A DNA stretch of 64,000 bases from RYN-133 sp963754285. GTDB taxonomy: Bacteria > Actinomycetota > Actinomycetes > Mycobacteriales > Jatrophihabitantaceae. The translations under genes were made by a program, and so were the position numbers. The notes under the pieces are model-generated. The model saw only the letters and a program-made list of their open reading frames with translations, had not been told where the DNA came from and did no database searches. The stretch is from the NCBI GenBank assembly GCA_963754285.1, contig CAVWFN010000008.1, positions 124,001 to 188,000 of the forward strand. Direction: 5' to 3'. Numbering within the stretch: position 1 is the stretch's first letter; each line of letters starts with the position of its first letter. Of the stretch, positions 35,826-44,057 are shown piece after piece.

Positions 35826-35868
35826 ACTAGTGTTTTGCTAGTTCATAGCGACGCGCTTGTAACTACAA
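35826..35868. promoter_or_regulatory. Candidate HxlR operators
   Basis: Two short palindromes lie between the divergent starts: ACTAG-7nt-CTAGT (35826-35842) and TTGTA-AC-TACAA (35857-35868). Their size and A/T content resemble YodB/HypR-type sites and stand out from the GC-rich surroundings. The second ends 12 nt before the reductase ATG and abuts its GGAGG. Confidence 0.5.
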
Positions 35869-35880
35869 CTTGGAGGACTC

Positions 35881-36531
35881 ATGTCCCTGTTCCGCCTCGA
35901 CGCCAGTATCCGCACCGAGGGCTCGCACAGCCGCGAGATCGCCGACATCGTCGAGCGTGAGTGGCTGGCCGACAACCCCGGTGACGCCGTGGTACGGCGT
36001 CACGTCGGCACCGAACCGGTGCCCGCGACCGCGTGGGCTGCCGCCGTCGGCGCCGGCATGACGCCCGAGGACCAGCGCAGCGCCGAGCAGCTCGAGGCCG
36101 TCGCGCTCGCCAAGGCCGAGGTCGACCGCATGGTCGATGCCGACGCCCTGCTCTTCGCCGTCCCGCTGTACAACTTCGGCGTCTCGCAGCACTTCAAGAC
36201 CTGGGTCGATCTGGTGGTCACCGATTCGCGCATGGCCGCGGGCACCACTCCGGCCATCGCCGGCAAGCCCGCCGTGCTCGTCACGGTGCGCGGCGGCAAC
36301 TACTCCGAGGGCACGCCACGCGAAGGCTGGGACCACGCCACCGGTTGGATGCGCCGCATCCTCGAGGACGTCTGGCAGCTCGACCTGCGCGTCGTCGAGC
36401 GCGAGTTCACCCTGGTCGGCGTCAACCCCGCTCTCGACCAGTTCAAGGACATCGCCGACGACCTCGCCGCGCAGGCGAAGGAGCTGGCGCGTCATCACGG
36501 CCGCGAGCTGCGCGGGCGCAGCGCCGCCTGA
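35881..36531 (+). CDS. FMN-dependent NADH:quinone/azo-reductase-like protein
   Basis: 216 residues of the flavodoxin-2/AzoR fold. The N-terminal FRLDASIRTEGSHSREIADIVE is the FMN-phosphate loop; LLFAVPLYNFGVSQHFKTWVDLV is the diagnostic AzoR segment; VLVTVRGGNYSEGTPREGWDHATGWMRRIL follows. Members reduce quinones and azo dyes with NAD(P)H and are usually induced by electrophiles. ATG 35881 has GGAGG 4 nt upstream. It is divergent from the HxlR gene with candidate operators between. Double palindrome B follows the stop. Confidence 0.9.
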   Translation: MSLFRLDASIRTEGSHSREIADIVEREWLADNPGDAVVRRHVGTEPVPATAWAAAVGAGMTPEDQRSAEQLEAVALAKAEVDRMVDADALLFAVPLYNFGVSQHFKTWVDLVVTDSRMAAGTTPAIAGKPAVLVTVRGGNYSEGTPREGWDHATGWMRRILEDVWQLDLRVVEREFTLVGVNPALDQFKDIADDLAAQAKELARHHGRELRGRSAA

Positions 36532-36555
36532 CCCGCACCTCCCCCGTCCCGTCCG

Positions 36556-36622
36556 ACAGTGGTCAGTTTCGGCCGCAGTGGTCAGTTGTAACTGACCACT
36601 GCGGCTCGAAACTGACCACTGT
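36556..36622. repeat. Double-arm intergenic palindrome B
   Basis: Direct copies of CAGTGGTCAGTT (first arm from 36556, second from 36575; period 19) are followed by inverted copies AACTGACCACTG (from 36590 and 36610; period 20). The inner arms make a perfect 16-bp stem with a 2-nt centre (36572-36605) and the outer arms add about 16 bp. It separates two convergent genes and its outer arm overlaps the alpha-galactosidase stop, so it probably works as a two-way terminator. Confidence 0.88.
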
Positions 36623-38715
36623 CAGGAGCGGGCGGTGACGTGGATGAGCCGGATCGTCTCCGGACGGCATCTCGGCAACCAGAGCCCGACGTCGGCGAGC
36701 GCACTGCCGCTGATCGGCGCACCGCCGGTCGGGCCGGCCGGGTCGATACCGACGGTGTGCGACACCGCTCGAGTGTCGACCGGACCCGCCCAGGTCAGGT
36801 CGTAGGTCAGTTCGCGCTGCAGGCCCGCAAGACGCAGCTCGACCCCGCGATTGGACGCCGACTCGTCCAGCTGCACGTGCGCGAACAGCGCACTGCGACC
36901 GTCGTCGGCCACGACGCCGTGCGCGAGGACGGCCGCATCGGCGACATCGATGCGCACCACCCGTCCCGAATGCAGGAGCGGGCGGAACTGCTTGTAGCGC
37001 GCGATCCACTCGCGCAGCGAATCGAGATCGTCGTCCGAGGCCGCCGTGATGTCCCACTCGATGCCGAACGAGCCGAACAATGCGGTGGCCGCGCGGAAGT
37101 CGAGTGAGAGCGTGCGACCGGTCTGGTGCGAGGTCGGTGCCGAGATGTGCGCGCCGAGATATTCCGGCGCGAGCAGTTGCCCCGTCCAGCGCTGGATGTG
37201 CTGGCGCGAGAGCGCATCGGTCATGTCGGACGTCCAGACCCGCTGCACGTGCTCGACGACCTCGAGATCGATGCGTCCACCACCGGACGCGCACGACTCC
37301 CACGTCACCGATGGGTGCCGCGCACGCAGGTCGTCGAGCAGCCGGAAGTACGCGCGGTTCTGCTCGTGGACGGCGGCGGCGCCACCCCGTGCGTTGCTGC
37401 CGGCTTCGAGCAGATCGCGGTTGTGGTCCCATTTGACGAACCCGATGTCGTAGGCCGACAACACCGCGTCGATGCTGTCGCGCAGGTAGGTCCACACCTC
37501 GGTCTGCGTCAGGTCGAGCACCAGCTGATTGCGGTGGAACAACGGGATGCGGTCGTCAACCTGCAGGATCCAGTCGGGATGCTCGCGATAGACGTCCGAG
37601 TCGGGGTTCACCATCTCCGGCTCGAACCAGAGCCCGAACTCCATGCCGAGACCGCGCACGTGATCGACGAGCGGGGCGAGGCCGTCGGGCCAGACGTCGG
37701 CACTGACCGTCCAGTCGCCGAGGCCGGCGCGATCGTGGCGTCGCGCCCCGAACCAGCCGTCGTCGAGAACGAAGCGTTCGACGCCGAGCTGCGCAGCGCG
37801 GTCGGCGATCGCGCGCAGCCGGTCGAGGTCATGATCGAAGTAGACGGCCTCCCACACATTGAGCGTGACGAGCTGCTCGGACGGATGCGCGGGCAACGAG
37901 CGCTGCCATGTGTGCAGCGATGCCGCGAGGTCGTCGAGGCCCTCGCCGCTCGCGATCACAACCCACGGCATCGTGTACGCCTGGCCGGGCGCGAGCCGCA
38001 CCTCGCCGGGCAGCAGCAGCTCACCACCGCCGAGGGTCGTCGCCTCGCTCGGGCCGCGCTCGGCGCGAAGCACCGAGTTGCCGCTGCCCGCGACGTGCAC
38101 CGACACGACCTCGCCCGTTGCGAACCCGAAGCCGGGCACGCCGGCTGCGAGCAGCGTCGGTGCTTCGAGGCCGGTGCGTCCGCGGCGGGTCTCGCGCAGC
38201 CACAGCCCGTCGGTGAGCGCGTGGCGCTGGGGAGTGCGTTCGCGTTCGTGGCGACCGGTGAAGTCGAGCAATTCGGTGCACCGATCGGGCACCGGGACGG
38301 TGAGCTCGAGCCCGTCGAGCAGGTAGTCGGTGGCGCCGGTGTTCGTGATCGTGTGCCGGGCGCGCAGCGCACCGCCGGTCAGCGCCTCGACCTCGGTCGT
38401 GAGCGACAGCGCCGCGTCGGTGTCGACCGCCTCGATCACGAGAATCGGATCGGTGGACACGCGCGTCGTGACGAACCTTGTCGACCAGGCACTCCCGTCA
38501 TCGCGATGCCCGCGCAGTCCGGGACGCGCGTACGAGCCGCGCGAGTGCTCGATCAGCAACGCCGTGCCGCGGTGTGCGGTGAGCAGTGCCGCATCGACGT
38601 CGCCACCGATGCGGCGCACGATCGGCAGGCCGTCGTCAGGACGGTCGAGGAGCAGGCGGGTCGACGCGGACTGCGGATACAGCAGGGGATCGGTCACCGC
38701 ACCATCCAACTGCAT
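36622..38715 (-). CDS. Alpha-galactosidase, GH36
   Basis: Hydrolyses terminal alpha-galactosides (melibiose, raffinose). 697 residues. An N-terminal beta-sandwich is followed by a TIM barrel with VLDDGWFGARRHD, FGLWFEPEMVNPDS, FVKWDHNRDL (nucleophile Asp near residue 430), WESCASGGGRIDLEV and VWTSDMTDALSRQHIQ (acid/base Asp near 497). No signal peptide, so cytoplasmic. ATG 38715 taken as start; longer versions run into the protease gene 8 bp upstream. No sugar transporter or regulator lies nearby. It ends within palindrome B. Confidence 0.95.
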   Translation of the reverse strand: MQLDGAVTDPLLYPQSASTRLLLDRPDDGLPIVRRIGGDVDAALLTAHRGTALLIEHSRGSYARPGLRGHRDDGSAWSTRFVTTRVSTDPILVIEAVDTDAALSLTTEVEALTGGALRARHTITNTGATDYLLDGLELTVPVPDRCTELLDFTGRHERERTPQRHALTDGLWLRETRRGRTGLEAPTLLAAGVPGFGFATGEVVSVHVAGSGNSVLRAERGPSEATTLGGGELLLPGEVRLAPGQAYTMPWVVIASGEGLDDLAASLHTWQRSLPAHPSEQLVTLNVWEAVYFDHDLDRLRAIADRAAQLGVERFVLDDGWFGARRHDRAGLGDWTVSADVWPDGLAPLVDHVRGLGMEFGLWFEPEMVNPDSDVYREHPDWILQVDDRIPLFHRNQLVLDLTQTEVWTYLRDSIDAVLSAYDIGFVKWDHNRDLLEAGSNARGGAAAVHEQNRAYFRLLDDLRARHPSVTWESCASGGGRIDLEVVEHVQRVWTSDMTDALSRQHIQRWTGQLLAPEYLGAHISAPTSHQTGRTLSLDFRAATALFGSFGIEWDITAASDDDLDSLREWIARYKQFRPLLHSGRVVRIDVADAAVLAHGVVADDGRSALFAHVQLDESASNRGVELRLAGLQRELTYDLTWAGPVDTRAVSHTVGIDPAGPTGGAPISGSALADVGLWLPRCRPETIRLIHVTARS

Positions 38716-38722
38716 CCGGACC

Positions 38723-39499
38723 TCAGCAGCCGTCGCCTCCCGGCGCGGGCGCGACGTCGCCGGGACCGCTCTGCGTCGCACGCCACCACAGGTCGTCGAT
38801 CGCGGACGTGAACGGCGCGGTGTAGGAGGTGTATTCGAAGCAGCCGCCTTGATGCCAGCCGCCGATCACGCCGTCGACGTAACCATGGTTGAGCCACGGG
38901 CTGCCGCTGCTGCCGCCGACGAAGCCGTGGCAGTTGAACGCGGGGTATCCGTTGGCGTAGTAGACCGACGTCGTGCACTCGACCGGGTCGTCGTTGATGC
39001 CGTGGTTGTAGGCGACGTCGGTGACCTTCCAGCCACTGCCCGGCGCAAGGCCCAGGCTGTTCGCGCCGGTGATGTCCTGAATCCCGAGCAGGCTGCCGTG
39101 GCGCCACTGCCGGCGGATGCGCAGGAACGCATAGTCGTAGTGCGGGTTCTGCCCGTCGAGCCACTGCGTGGGCAGGTACGCCGACATCACCGTCCACACG
39201 CCGTAGGGCGTCTTGCCGCGGTCGTAGCCGGGCGCGAACTGCCAGCCGCTCGGATCGCCGTTGAGGCAGTGCGCGGCCGTGATCAGCAGGTTGTGGCCCG
39301 GGCTGGCCACCACACTCGCCGTGCACGTGTGTTTGCTGCTCGTGCCGTTGCTGAACAGCGGCCCGACCGTGGGGGTGCCGGTGAAGCTGTTGGCGGTCGG
39401 CGTGCCCGGCGGGGCGGTCGCCTCGGCGGCGCCGGCACCGAAGGTGCACAGTAGAAGAACAGCGGACACACAAGTGATCACCCGTCGCACGGGTACCAC
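38723..39499 (-). CDS. Secreted trypsin-like serine protease
   Basis: 258 residues with a signal peptide (VITCVSAVLLLCTFGAGAAEA, about 8-27). Catalytic triad visible: H77 in LLITAAHCLNGD, D122 in HYDYAFLRI and S198 in HGFVGGSSGSPWLNHG. Cysteine pairs (C59/C78, C175/C190) fit chymotrypsin-fold disulfides. Related actinobacterial proteins are extracellular S1-type peptidases. Start uncertain: GTG 39499 or GTG 39490. It precedes the alpha-galactosidase by 7 bp on the same strand, so they may share a transcript. Confidence 0.88.
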   Translation of the reverse strand: MVPVRRVITCVSAVLLLCTFGAGAAEATAPPGTPTANSFTGTPTVGPLFSNGTSSKHTCTASVVASPGHNLLITAAHCLNGDPSGWQFAPGYDRGKTPYGVWTVMSAYLPTQWLDGQNPHYDYAFLRIRRQWRHGSLLGIQDITGANSLGLAPGSGWKVTDVAYNHGINDDPVECTTSVYYANGYPAFNCHGFVGGSSGSPWLNHGYVDGVIGGWHQGGCFEYTSYTAPFTSAIDDLWWRATQSGPGDVAPAPGGDGC

Positions 39500-39505
39500 T
39501 GTTCC

Positions 39506-40243
39506 CTATTGTCGGGGAAACGGAACACGGGCTACGAATACGAGCTCGCGACCGGGCCGGTCCGGCGCGTCTCGGATGTCCTCGACGACGAATCCGTGCC
39601 GGCGCAGATCGGCCGTGACGACTTCGCGCTCGCGGAAGGCGAGCGTGGACGTCGACGTCACCACCGCTCCGTCCGACTCGAAGACGCAGGTGCCGATGAA
39701 GGTGACCAGTGGCAGGTCGACCTCGATGGTTTCGTTCCAGTCCTGGACGCGTCCGACGCCGGGAATGTCGCTGACCTGGAAGGTGGCTTCGCGCGTCCAG
39801 CTCTCCCATGCGCGCCGGGACGGGTCGCGCGTCTCGAAGACCAACCTGCCGTCCGGACGCAACGCGCGCCGCGCCGCCGCCAGCGTCTGGTCCCAGCCGT
39901 GCTGATCGGCGATCGCCTGCGCGACGTTCGCCGTCATCGTGACGAGGTCGACCTGCGGCGGCGCGACGTCGGCGGCCACGCCGTGCAGCCAGCACACTCG
40001 CTCGGCACCGGACTTGGCCCGAGCAACTTCGAGCGAGGCGAGCGCCGGGTCGACGGCGGTCACGTCGAAACCGTGATCGGCGAGCAGCAGCGCGAAAGTT
40101 CCGGTGCCGCAGCCGATGTCGAGCACCCTGCGGGCGCCGAACTCGCGCGCCATGTCCAAGTAGGCGTCGAGGTCGCTGCGGTCCGGATCGAGGGCGTCGT
40201 AGATCTGCGCGAGGCGGGGATTGGCGAAGATCTCATCGGCCAC
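39506..40243 (-). CDS. Class I SAM-dependent methyltransferase
   Basis: 245 residues. Motif I is VLDIGCGTGTFALLLA, followed by VTAVDPALASLEVARAK (acidic loop) and a motif IV/VI stretch DLVTMTANVAQAIAD and ALRPDGRLVFETRDP. Closest in layout to small-molecule methyltransferases of the UbiE/methyltransferase-25 type; the substrate cannot be named. GTG 40243 is preceded at 6 nt by TAGCGT, again a leaderless pattern. Its start faces the LexA-controlled imuA' promoter 30 bp away. Confidence 0.85.
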   Translation of the reverse strand: MADEIFANPRLAQIYDALDPDRSDLDAYLDMAREFGARRVLDIGCGTGTFALLLADHGFDVTAVDPALASLEVARAKSGAERVCWLHGVAADVAPPQVDLVTMTANVAQAIADQHGWDQTLAAARRALRPDGRLVFETRDPSRRAWESWTREATFQVSDIPGVGRVQDWNETIEVDLPLVTFIGTCVFESDGAVVTSTSTLAFREREVVTADLRRHGFVVEDIRDAPDRPGRELVFVARVPFPRQ

Positions 40244-40273
40244 GCAGTAACGCTAGAAGCCACGTCGACCGGA

Positions 40274-40302
40274 TTGACTTGTTCGAACGCGCGTTCGACA
40301 AT
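40274..40302 (+). promoter_or_regulatory. LexA-boxed promoter of imuA'
   Basis: TTGACT (40274-40279), 17 nt, GACAAT (40297-40302). Inside the spacer is a perfect actinobacterial SOS box TCGAAC-GCGC-GTTCGA at 40283-40298. The ATG at 40309 is exactly 7 nt after the -10, predicting a leaderless transcript. LexA bound here would cover the spacer and the first bases of the -10. Confidence 0.9.
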
Positions 40303-40308
40303 GGACGG

Positions 40309-40992
40309 ATGCTCGACGTGGCGATCCGCAAGTCCGACGGCACTACGGCCGTCGATCTCGGACGGCGCGTCGCTCCCCCGCTGCCGGTGCACCCGGCGCT
40401 GGCCGAGGTGTTGCCGAGCGGGCTGCGGCGGGGCAGCACGGTGGCCGTCAGCGGGTCGATCTCGCTGCTGCTCGCGACCCTCGGCGCCGCCTCTGCGGGC
40501 GGTGCGTGGTGCGCGCTGGTCGGCTTCCCGCGCATCAGCGCCGAGGCGGCGGCCGAATACGGCATCGACCTGTCGCGGCTGGCGATCATCCCGACCCCGG
40601 GCACGTCCTGGACGACCGCGGTCGGTGCCCTGCTCGACGCGCTCGACGTCGTCGCCGCCCGTCCACCGCGGTTGGTGCCCGGCGACGTGCGCCGCCTGGC
40701 TGCGCGGGCTCGCACCCGGGAAGCGGTGCTCATGCCCTTCGTCGATCGCCGCAGCGGCGAATGGCCCGGCGCCGACGTACGGCTGCGGGCCGACACCGGC
40801 CAGTGGTCGGGTATCGGCGAGGGCACCGGACGACTTCGCTCGCGCCGCGTCGAGGTGCACGCCGACGGCCGAGGTCAGGCCGCCCGTCCGCGCTCGGTGA
40901 CCCTGTGGCTCCCCGGCGACGGCGGCGGCGTCACCCCCGCCGAGCCCGTGCTCACCACTCCGGTCGCGCCGGTGATCGAACTGGCCGGCTGA
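40309..40992 (+). CDS. imuA': ImuA'-like RecA-related mutasome protein
   Basis: 227 residues. The sequence has the actinobacterial ImuA' pattern of a degenerate RecA-like fold: VLPSGLRRGSTVAVSGSISLLLATLGAASAGGAWCALVGFPRI, LSRLAIIPTPGTSWTTAVGALLDALDVV, RRLAARARTREAVLM, GRLRSRRVEVHADGRG. The P-loop position reads GSTVAVSGSISLLL without a Walker lysine. In mycobacteria ImuA' works with ImuB and DnaE2 in SOS mutagenesis; here imuB is 17.7 kb away with a matching promoter. ATG 40309 chosen over TTG 40279 because the latter lies inside the promoter. Confidence 0.85.
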   Translation: MLDVAIRKSDGTTAVDLGRRVAPPLPVHPALAEVLPSGLRRGSTVAVSGSISLLLATLGAASAGGAWCALVGFPRISAEAAAEYGIDLSRLAIIPTPGTSWTTAVGALLDALDVVAARPPRLVPGDVRRLAARARTREAVLMPFVDRRSGEWPGADVRLRADTGQWSGIGEGTGRLRSRRVEVHADGRGQAARPRSVTLWLPGDGGGVTPAEPVLTTPVAPVIELAG

Positions 40993-41040
40993 CCGACCTC
41001 AACAGATGCGATCAGCGGTCGAATCTGCCACTATCTCGGC

Positions 41041-41448
41041 GTGATCTTCGCCGACGGGACCTTCGCGCTCGTGATGCTGGGGTTGTGGATCTTCTGCATC
41101 ATCGACGTCATCACCACCCCGGACCCGCGCAACCTGCCGAAGATGGCCTGGCTGTTCATCGTGATCATCCTGCCCGACATCGGCTCGATCGCCTGGCTGG
41201 TCGCAGGACGCAACTGGGGACCGCACACCGCCACCTACCGCAGCGCAACTGTCGCCGGCAAGGCCTACCCCGAGTACGACCGGCCGGGGCGGGCGGTGCC
41301 GGCCAATCCGGACGACGACGAGGTCTTCCTCAAGCAGGTGCGCGAGCGCGCCGACGCGCAACGACGCGAGTACCAGGAACGGCGCAAGCGCGAGCTGCAG
41401 CAGGAACAGGACCGGCTGCACAAGCGACCGGAGACCGATACTCCCTAG
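41041..41448 (+). CDS. PLDc_N-type small membrane protein with charged coiled tail
   Basis: 135 residues. Two N-terminal membrane segments (about 8-24 and 36-54) form the phospholipase D nuclease N-terminal-type domain: WIFCIIDVITTPDPRNLPKMAWLFIVIILPDIGSIAWLVAGRNWG. A charged tail from about 95 is helical and probably coiled-coil (ERADAQRREYQERRKRELQQEQDR). Function unknown. GTG 41041 lies 48 bp after imuA', so it may share the SOS transcript or use CACTAT at 41029-41034. It overlaps the convergent YCII-like gene by 4 nt. Confidence 0.78.
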   Translation: MIFADGTFALVMLGLWIFCIIDVITTPDPRNLPKMAWLFIVIILPDIGSIAWLVAGRNWGPHTATYRSATVAGKAYPEYDRPGRAVPANPDDDEVFLKQVRERADAQRREYQERRKRELQQEQDRLHKRPETDTP

Positions 41449-41747
41449 CCGTCCCGTCCACGCAGCAACGAGATCTTGAACGGACGCAGTTCACCGCGGG
41501 CGTAGCCGCCCGACACGCACGGATCCTCTTCGACGAACCGTTGCGCTGCGGCCTCGTCCGGCGCTTCGAACACGCACACGCCGGTGTTGTGCGGGCCCAA
41601 GGTCGGTCCGACGAGCACGACCGACCCCTCGGCGAACAGGCGCTGCAGGCGGGCGAAGTGGGTGCCCCACACCTGCTGCTCCTCGGCGGTCATCGTCTCG
41701 GCGAAGTTGTCGCGGGGCGCATGCAGGAAGTAGATCCATTCGGCCAC
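41445..41747 (-). CDS. YCII-related domain protein
   Basis: 100 residues of the ferredoxin-like YciI fold: AEWIYFLHAPRDNFAETMTAEEQQVWGTHFARLQRLFAEG, then GPTLGPHNTGVCVFEAPDEAAAQRFVEEDPCVSGGYARGELRPFKISL. The C-terminal EEDPCVSGGYARGELRPF matches the YciI pattern in which an Asp/His pair is placed for catalysis, though function is not established. GTG 41747 lies 4 nt after the ECF42 stop, so it is the last gene of the DGPF-ECF42 operon and a further member of the same structural superfamily. Confidence 0.85.
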   Translation of the reverse strand: MAEWIYFLHAPRDNFAETMTAEEQQVWGTHFARLQRLFAEGSVVLVGPTLGPHNTGVCVFEAPDEAAAQRFVEEDPCVSGGYARGELRPFKISLLRGRDG

Positions 41748-41751
41748 TCGT

Positions 41752-42987
41752 TCAGCGTGCCAGTTCGGCGGCGCGCGTGAGCAGCAGGTTTCGCTCCGAC
41801 TCGTTCGACGTGAGAGTCGCGGCCCGCTCCAATTCGGTGCGCGCCTCACCGTCGCGTCCCAGCTTGGCGAGCAGGTCGCCACGCACACTCGGCAGCAGGT
41901 AGTAGTCGCGCAACGCGGGCACGTCGACGAGCGTGTCGACGATCGCCAGCCCTGCCTGCGGTCCGTCGGCCATCGACACCGCGACCGCCCGGTTCAGCTC
42001 GACGATCGGCGAGCGGGTGAGATCGACCAACTCGCCGTACAGGCGAGCGATCTCGATCCAGTCGGTGTCCTCGGCCCGCGGCGCCCGCGCGTGACAGGCG
42101 GCGATCCGCGCCTGCAGCAGGTACGGCCCCGGATCGGTGCCGGCACGGTCGAGATAGTCCAAGGCGTGCGTGATGAGCAGCCGGTCCCATCGCCCGCGAT
42201 CCTGCTCGAGCAGGGTGACCGGTTGACCGGCGGCGTCGACGCGGGCGTGCAGCCGCGACGCCTGGATCTCCATCAGCGCAGCCAGGCCGAACACCTCGGC
42301 GCCGGGTGCGAGCCCGACCAGCATGCGTCCCAGCCGCATGGCTTCGGCGCACAGTTCCGGACGCGTCCAGGACACCCCTGCCGTGGCCGAATAGCCCTCG
42401 TTGAACAGCAGATACACCGTCTCGAGCACCGAGGGCAGCCGCACGGCCAACTCGTCCCCGACGGGCACCTCGAACGGGACGGCGGCAGCCGCGAGCGCCT
42501 TCTTCGCGCGCGTGATCCGCGCCGCCATCGCCGTGGTCTGCACGACGAAGGCGCGCGCGATCTCCTCGGTGGTCAGACCGGCGACCATGCGCAGCGTCAG
42601 CGCGACCCGTGCCTCCGGGGTGAGCACGGGGTGGCACGCAGTGAACATCAACCGCAGCACGTCGTCGGTGACGTGCAGGTCCAGTTCCAGCTCGGCGACG
42701 GGATCGGTTCCCGTCGGCAGGTCGCGTCCCATGGCGTCCAACTTGCGTTCCAGCGTCACCTCACGGCGCACCTGGTCGACCGCACGTCGCTTGGCGACGG
42801 TCATGAGCCAGGCGCCCGGGTTGTCCGGGACGCCTGACTCGGGCCACTGTTCGAGCGCCGCGACCAGCGCGTCCTGAGCGAGGTCCTCGGCCCGTCCCAG
42901 ATCGTGGACGGTGCGGGCGAGGGCCCCGATCAGCCGCGCCGACTCGATGCGCCAGACGGCCTCGACGGTGCGGGTCGCTACAGACAC
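41752..42987 (-). CDS. ECF42-group sigma factor with C-terminal TPR-like domain (first)
   Basis: 411 residues. Region 2 is near the N-terminus (GRAEDLAQDALVAALEQWPESGVPDNPGAWLMTVAKRRAVDQVRR), region 4 near residue 140 (RVALTLRMVAGLTTEEIARAFVV), and the C-terminal half is helical and TPR-like: VYLLFNEGYSATAGVSW, LARLYGEL-type LYGELVDLTRSPIVELNRAVAVSMADGP and LLAKLGRDGEARTELERAATL. This extension and an adjacent DGPF gene define ECF42. GTG 42987 is 15 nt after the DGPF stop. Groups of this kind usually lack an anti-sigma factor; none is seen here. Confidence 0.93.
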   Translation of the reverse strand: MSVATRTVEAVWRIESARLIGALARTVHDLGRAEDLAQDALVAALEQWPESGVPDNPGAWLMTVAKRRAVDQVRREVTLERKLDAMGRDLPTGTDPVAELELDLHVTDDVLRLMFTACHPVLTPEARVALTLRMVAGLTTEEIARAFVVQTTAMAARITRAKKALAAAAVPFEVPVGDELAVRLPSVLETVYLLFNEGYSATAGVSWTRPELCAEAMRLGRMLVGLAPGAEVFGLAALMEIQASRLHARVDAAGQPVTLLEQDRGRWDRLLITHALDYLDRAGTDPGPYLLQARIAACHARAPRAEDTDWIEIARLYGELVDLTRSPIVELNRAVAVSMADGPQAGLAIVDTLVDVPALRDYYLLPSVRGDLLAKLGRDGEARTELERAATLTSNESERNLLLTRAAELAR

Positions 42988-43002
42988 GCTGCGGGTGATC
43001 GC

Positions 43003-43419
43003 TCAGCCCTGTCCGGTCTGGTCGCGCAGGCGCCGCTCGTGTTCCTGCAGTTCGGGGGTGAATGCATCGCCGAAGTCCTCCATGGTGTGGAACGGCCGGA
43101 GCTCGACGACGGCACCGCCGCCGAACGGCGCACGCTTGAGCCACTCGAGCGCCTCGTCCATCGACGCGACCTCCCAGATCCAGTAGCCGGCGACGAGTTC
43201 CTTCGTCTCTGCGAACGGCCCGTCGATCACTGTCTTCGCGTCGGCGTCGAAGCGCACTCGCTTGCCGTGCGAGCTGGCGCGCAGCCCGTCCCCGGCCAAC
43301 ATGACGCCGGCCTTGACCAGTTCGTCGTTGAAAGCGCCCATTCTCGTGAGGTCCTCGGTCGTCGGCATGACGCCGGCTTCGCTCTCCTCGCTGGCCTTCA
43401 CCAGAACCATGACTCGCAT
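43003..43419 (-). CDS. DGPF-domain (YCII-related) protein, ECF42 partner
   Basis: 138 residues: VMVLVKASEESEAGVMPTTEDLTRMGAFNDELVKAGVMLAGDGL, the hallmark VIDGPFAETKELVAGYWIWEVASMDEALEWLKR, and a helical C-terminal extension. DGPF proteins are the conserved ECF42 neighbours and targets; their biochemical function is not known. ATG 43419 with GGGAG upstream. An ECF42-type promoter is visible at 43469-43495 on the same strand. Operon order: this gene, ECF42, YCII-like. Confidence 0.92.
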   Translation of the reverse strand: MRVMVLVKASEESEAGVMPTTEDLTRMGAFNDELVKAGVMLAGDGLRASSHGKRVRFDADAKTVIDGPFAETKELVAGYWIWEVASMDEALEWLKRAPFGGGAVVELRPFHTMEDFGDAFTPELQEHERRLRDQTGQG

Positions 43420-43468
43420 CTCGTGCTCCCTGTGTCAGGTCGGGCGCTGCGCCCGGACTCATGCATGC

Positions 43469-43495
43469 GTCGAACGACGACCGGCCGATTCGACA
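43469..43495 (-). promoter_or_regulatory. ECF42-type promoter
   Basis: On the minus strand TGTCGA (43495-43490), 17 nt, CGAC (43472-43469). This fits the TGTCGA / CGWC pair reported for ECF42 targets in Streptomyces. It is about 50 nt upstream of the DGPF ATG, leaving room for a leader with a GGGAG ribosome site. Confidence 0.65.
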
Positions 43496-43520
43496 CGCTA
43501 GCCCGAAGACTTTCAGAAGT

Positions 43521-43920
43521 TCATTTCGCGCTCCGCGAGCGTCGCTCGGTCCTCCACACGACCTTCAGCGCGGACCAGTCGTCGTCGATCGCCGCAACCT
43601 TGACGTCCACGAGGCCGAGCGGCAGGACGGCCTCGCGGATGCCGTTGTCGGTGACATCGCTGACGTGTCCTGCAGCCTTGCGTGGCCAGGCGATCCACAC
43701 GGAGCCGTCGGGGAAGATCCGTGCGGCCCCATGCTGCGGCGTCGAGTTCGGCCGGGCTGCCGATGAAAGCGATCAGGACGTCGACCGACCGTGCGCGACG
43801 AAGTCGAACTCCGGCGGATCATCGAGCGACCAACCACGCGGCGCAGCGTCGATGTCGACGCGATGCCCGGGTTTGAGTCCCGAGCTTGCGCGCCTGCGGC
43901 GTCGCCGAGTAGCCGGCCAT
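43521..43920 (-). pseudogene. DUF3052 family protein, three frameshifts
   Basis: From ATG 43920 the reading AGYSATPQARKLG is the standard DUF3052 N-terminus. After an extra G in the run at 43879-43881 it continues in another frame as LKPGHRVDIDAAPRGWSLDD and FDFVAHGRS; a change near 43790 gives VDVLIAFIGSPAELDAAA; a change near 43730 gives RIFPDGSVWIAWPRKAAGHV, VTDNGIREAVLPLGLVDVKV and IDDDWSALKVVWRTERR, ending at 43521. The combined length (about 133) equals the family's. Three indels in 400 bp make a sequencing slip less likely here than decay, but both remain possible. Confidence 0.82.
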
Positions 43921-44057
43921 GCGCGCGAGCATGCCAGCTCGTCGCGCCACCAGGCAGCGACCTGCCCTTATCGTGTGCACCATGCCGAACGTGCGCGAGC
44001 ACCGGTGACCGCGCCGGAGCCTGGCGACGGCTGGGCAAGCTGCTGCTCGAGCGAGCG

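Noticed and set aside
40279..40308. TTG start giving ImuA' ten extra residues
   Set aside because: Those codons lie within the LexA-boxed promoter; ATG 40309 fits the -10 spacing.
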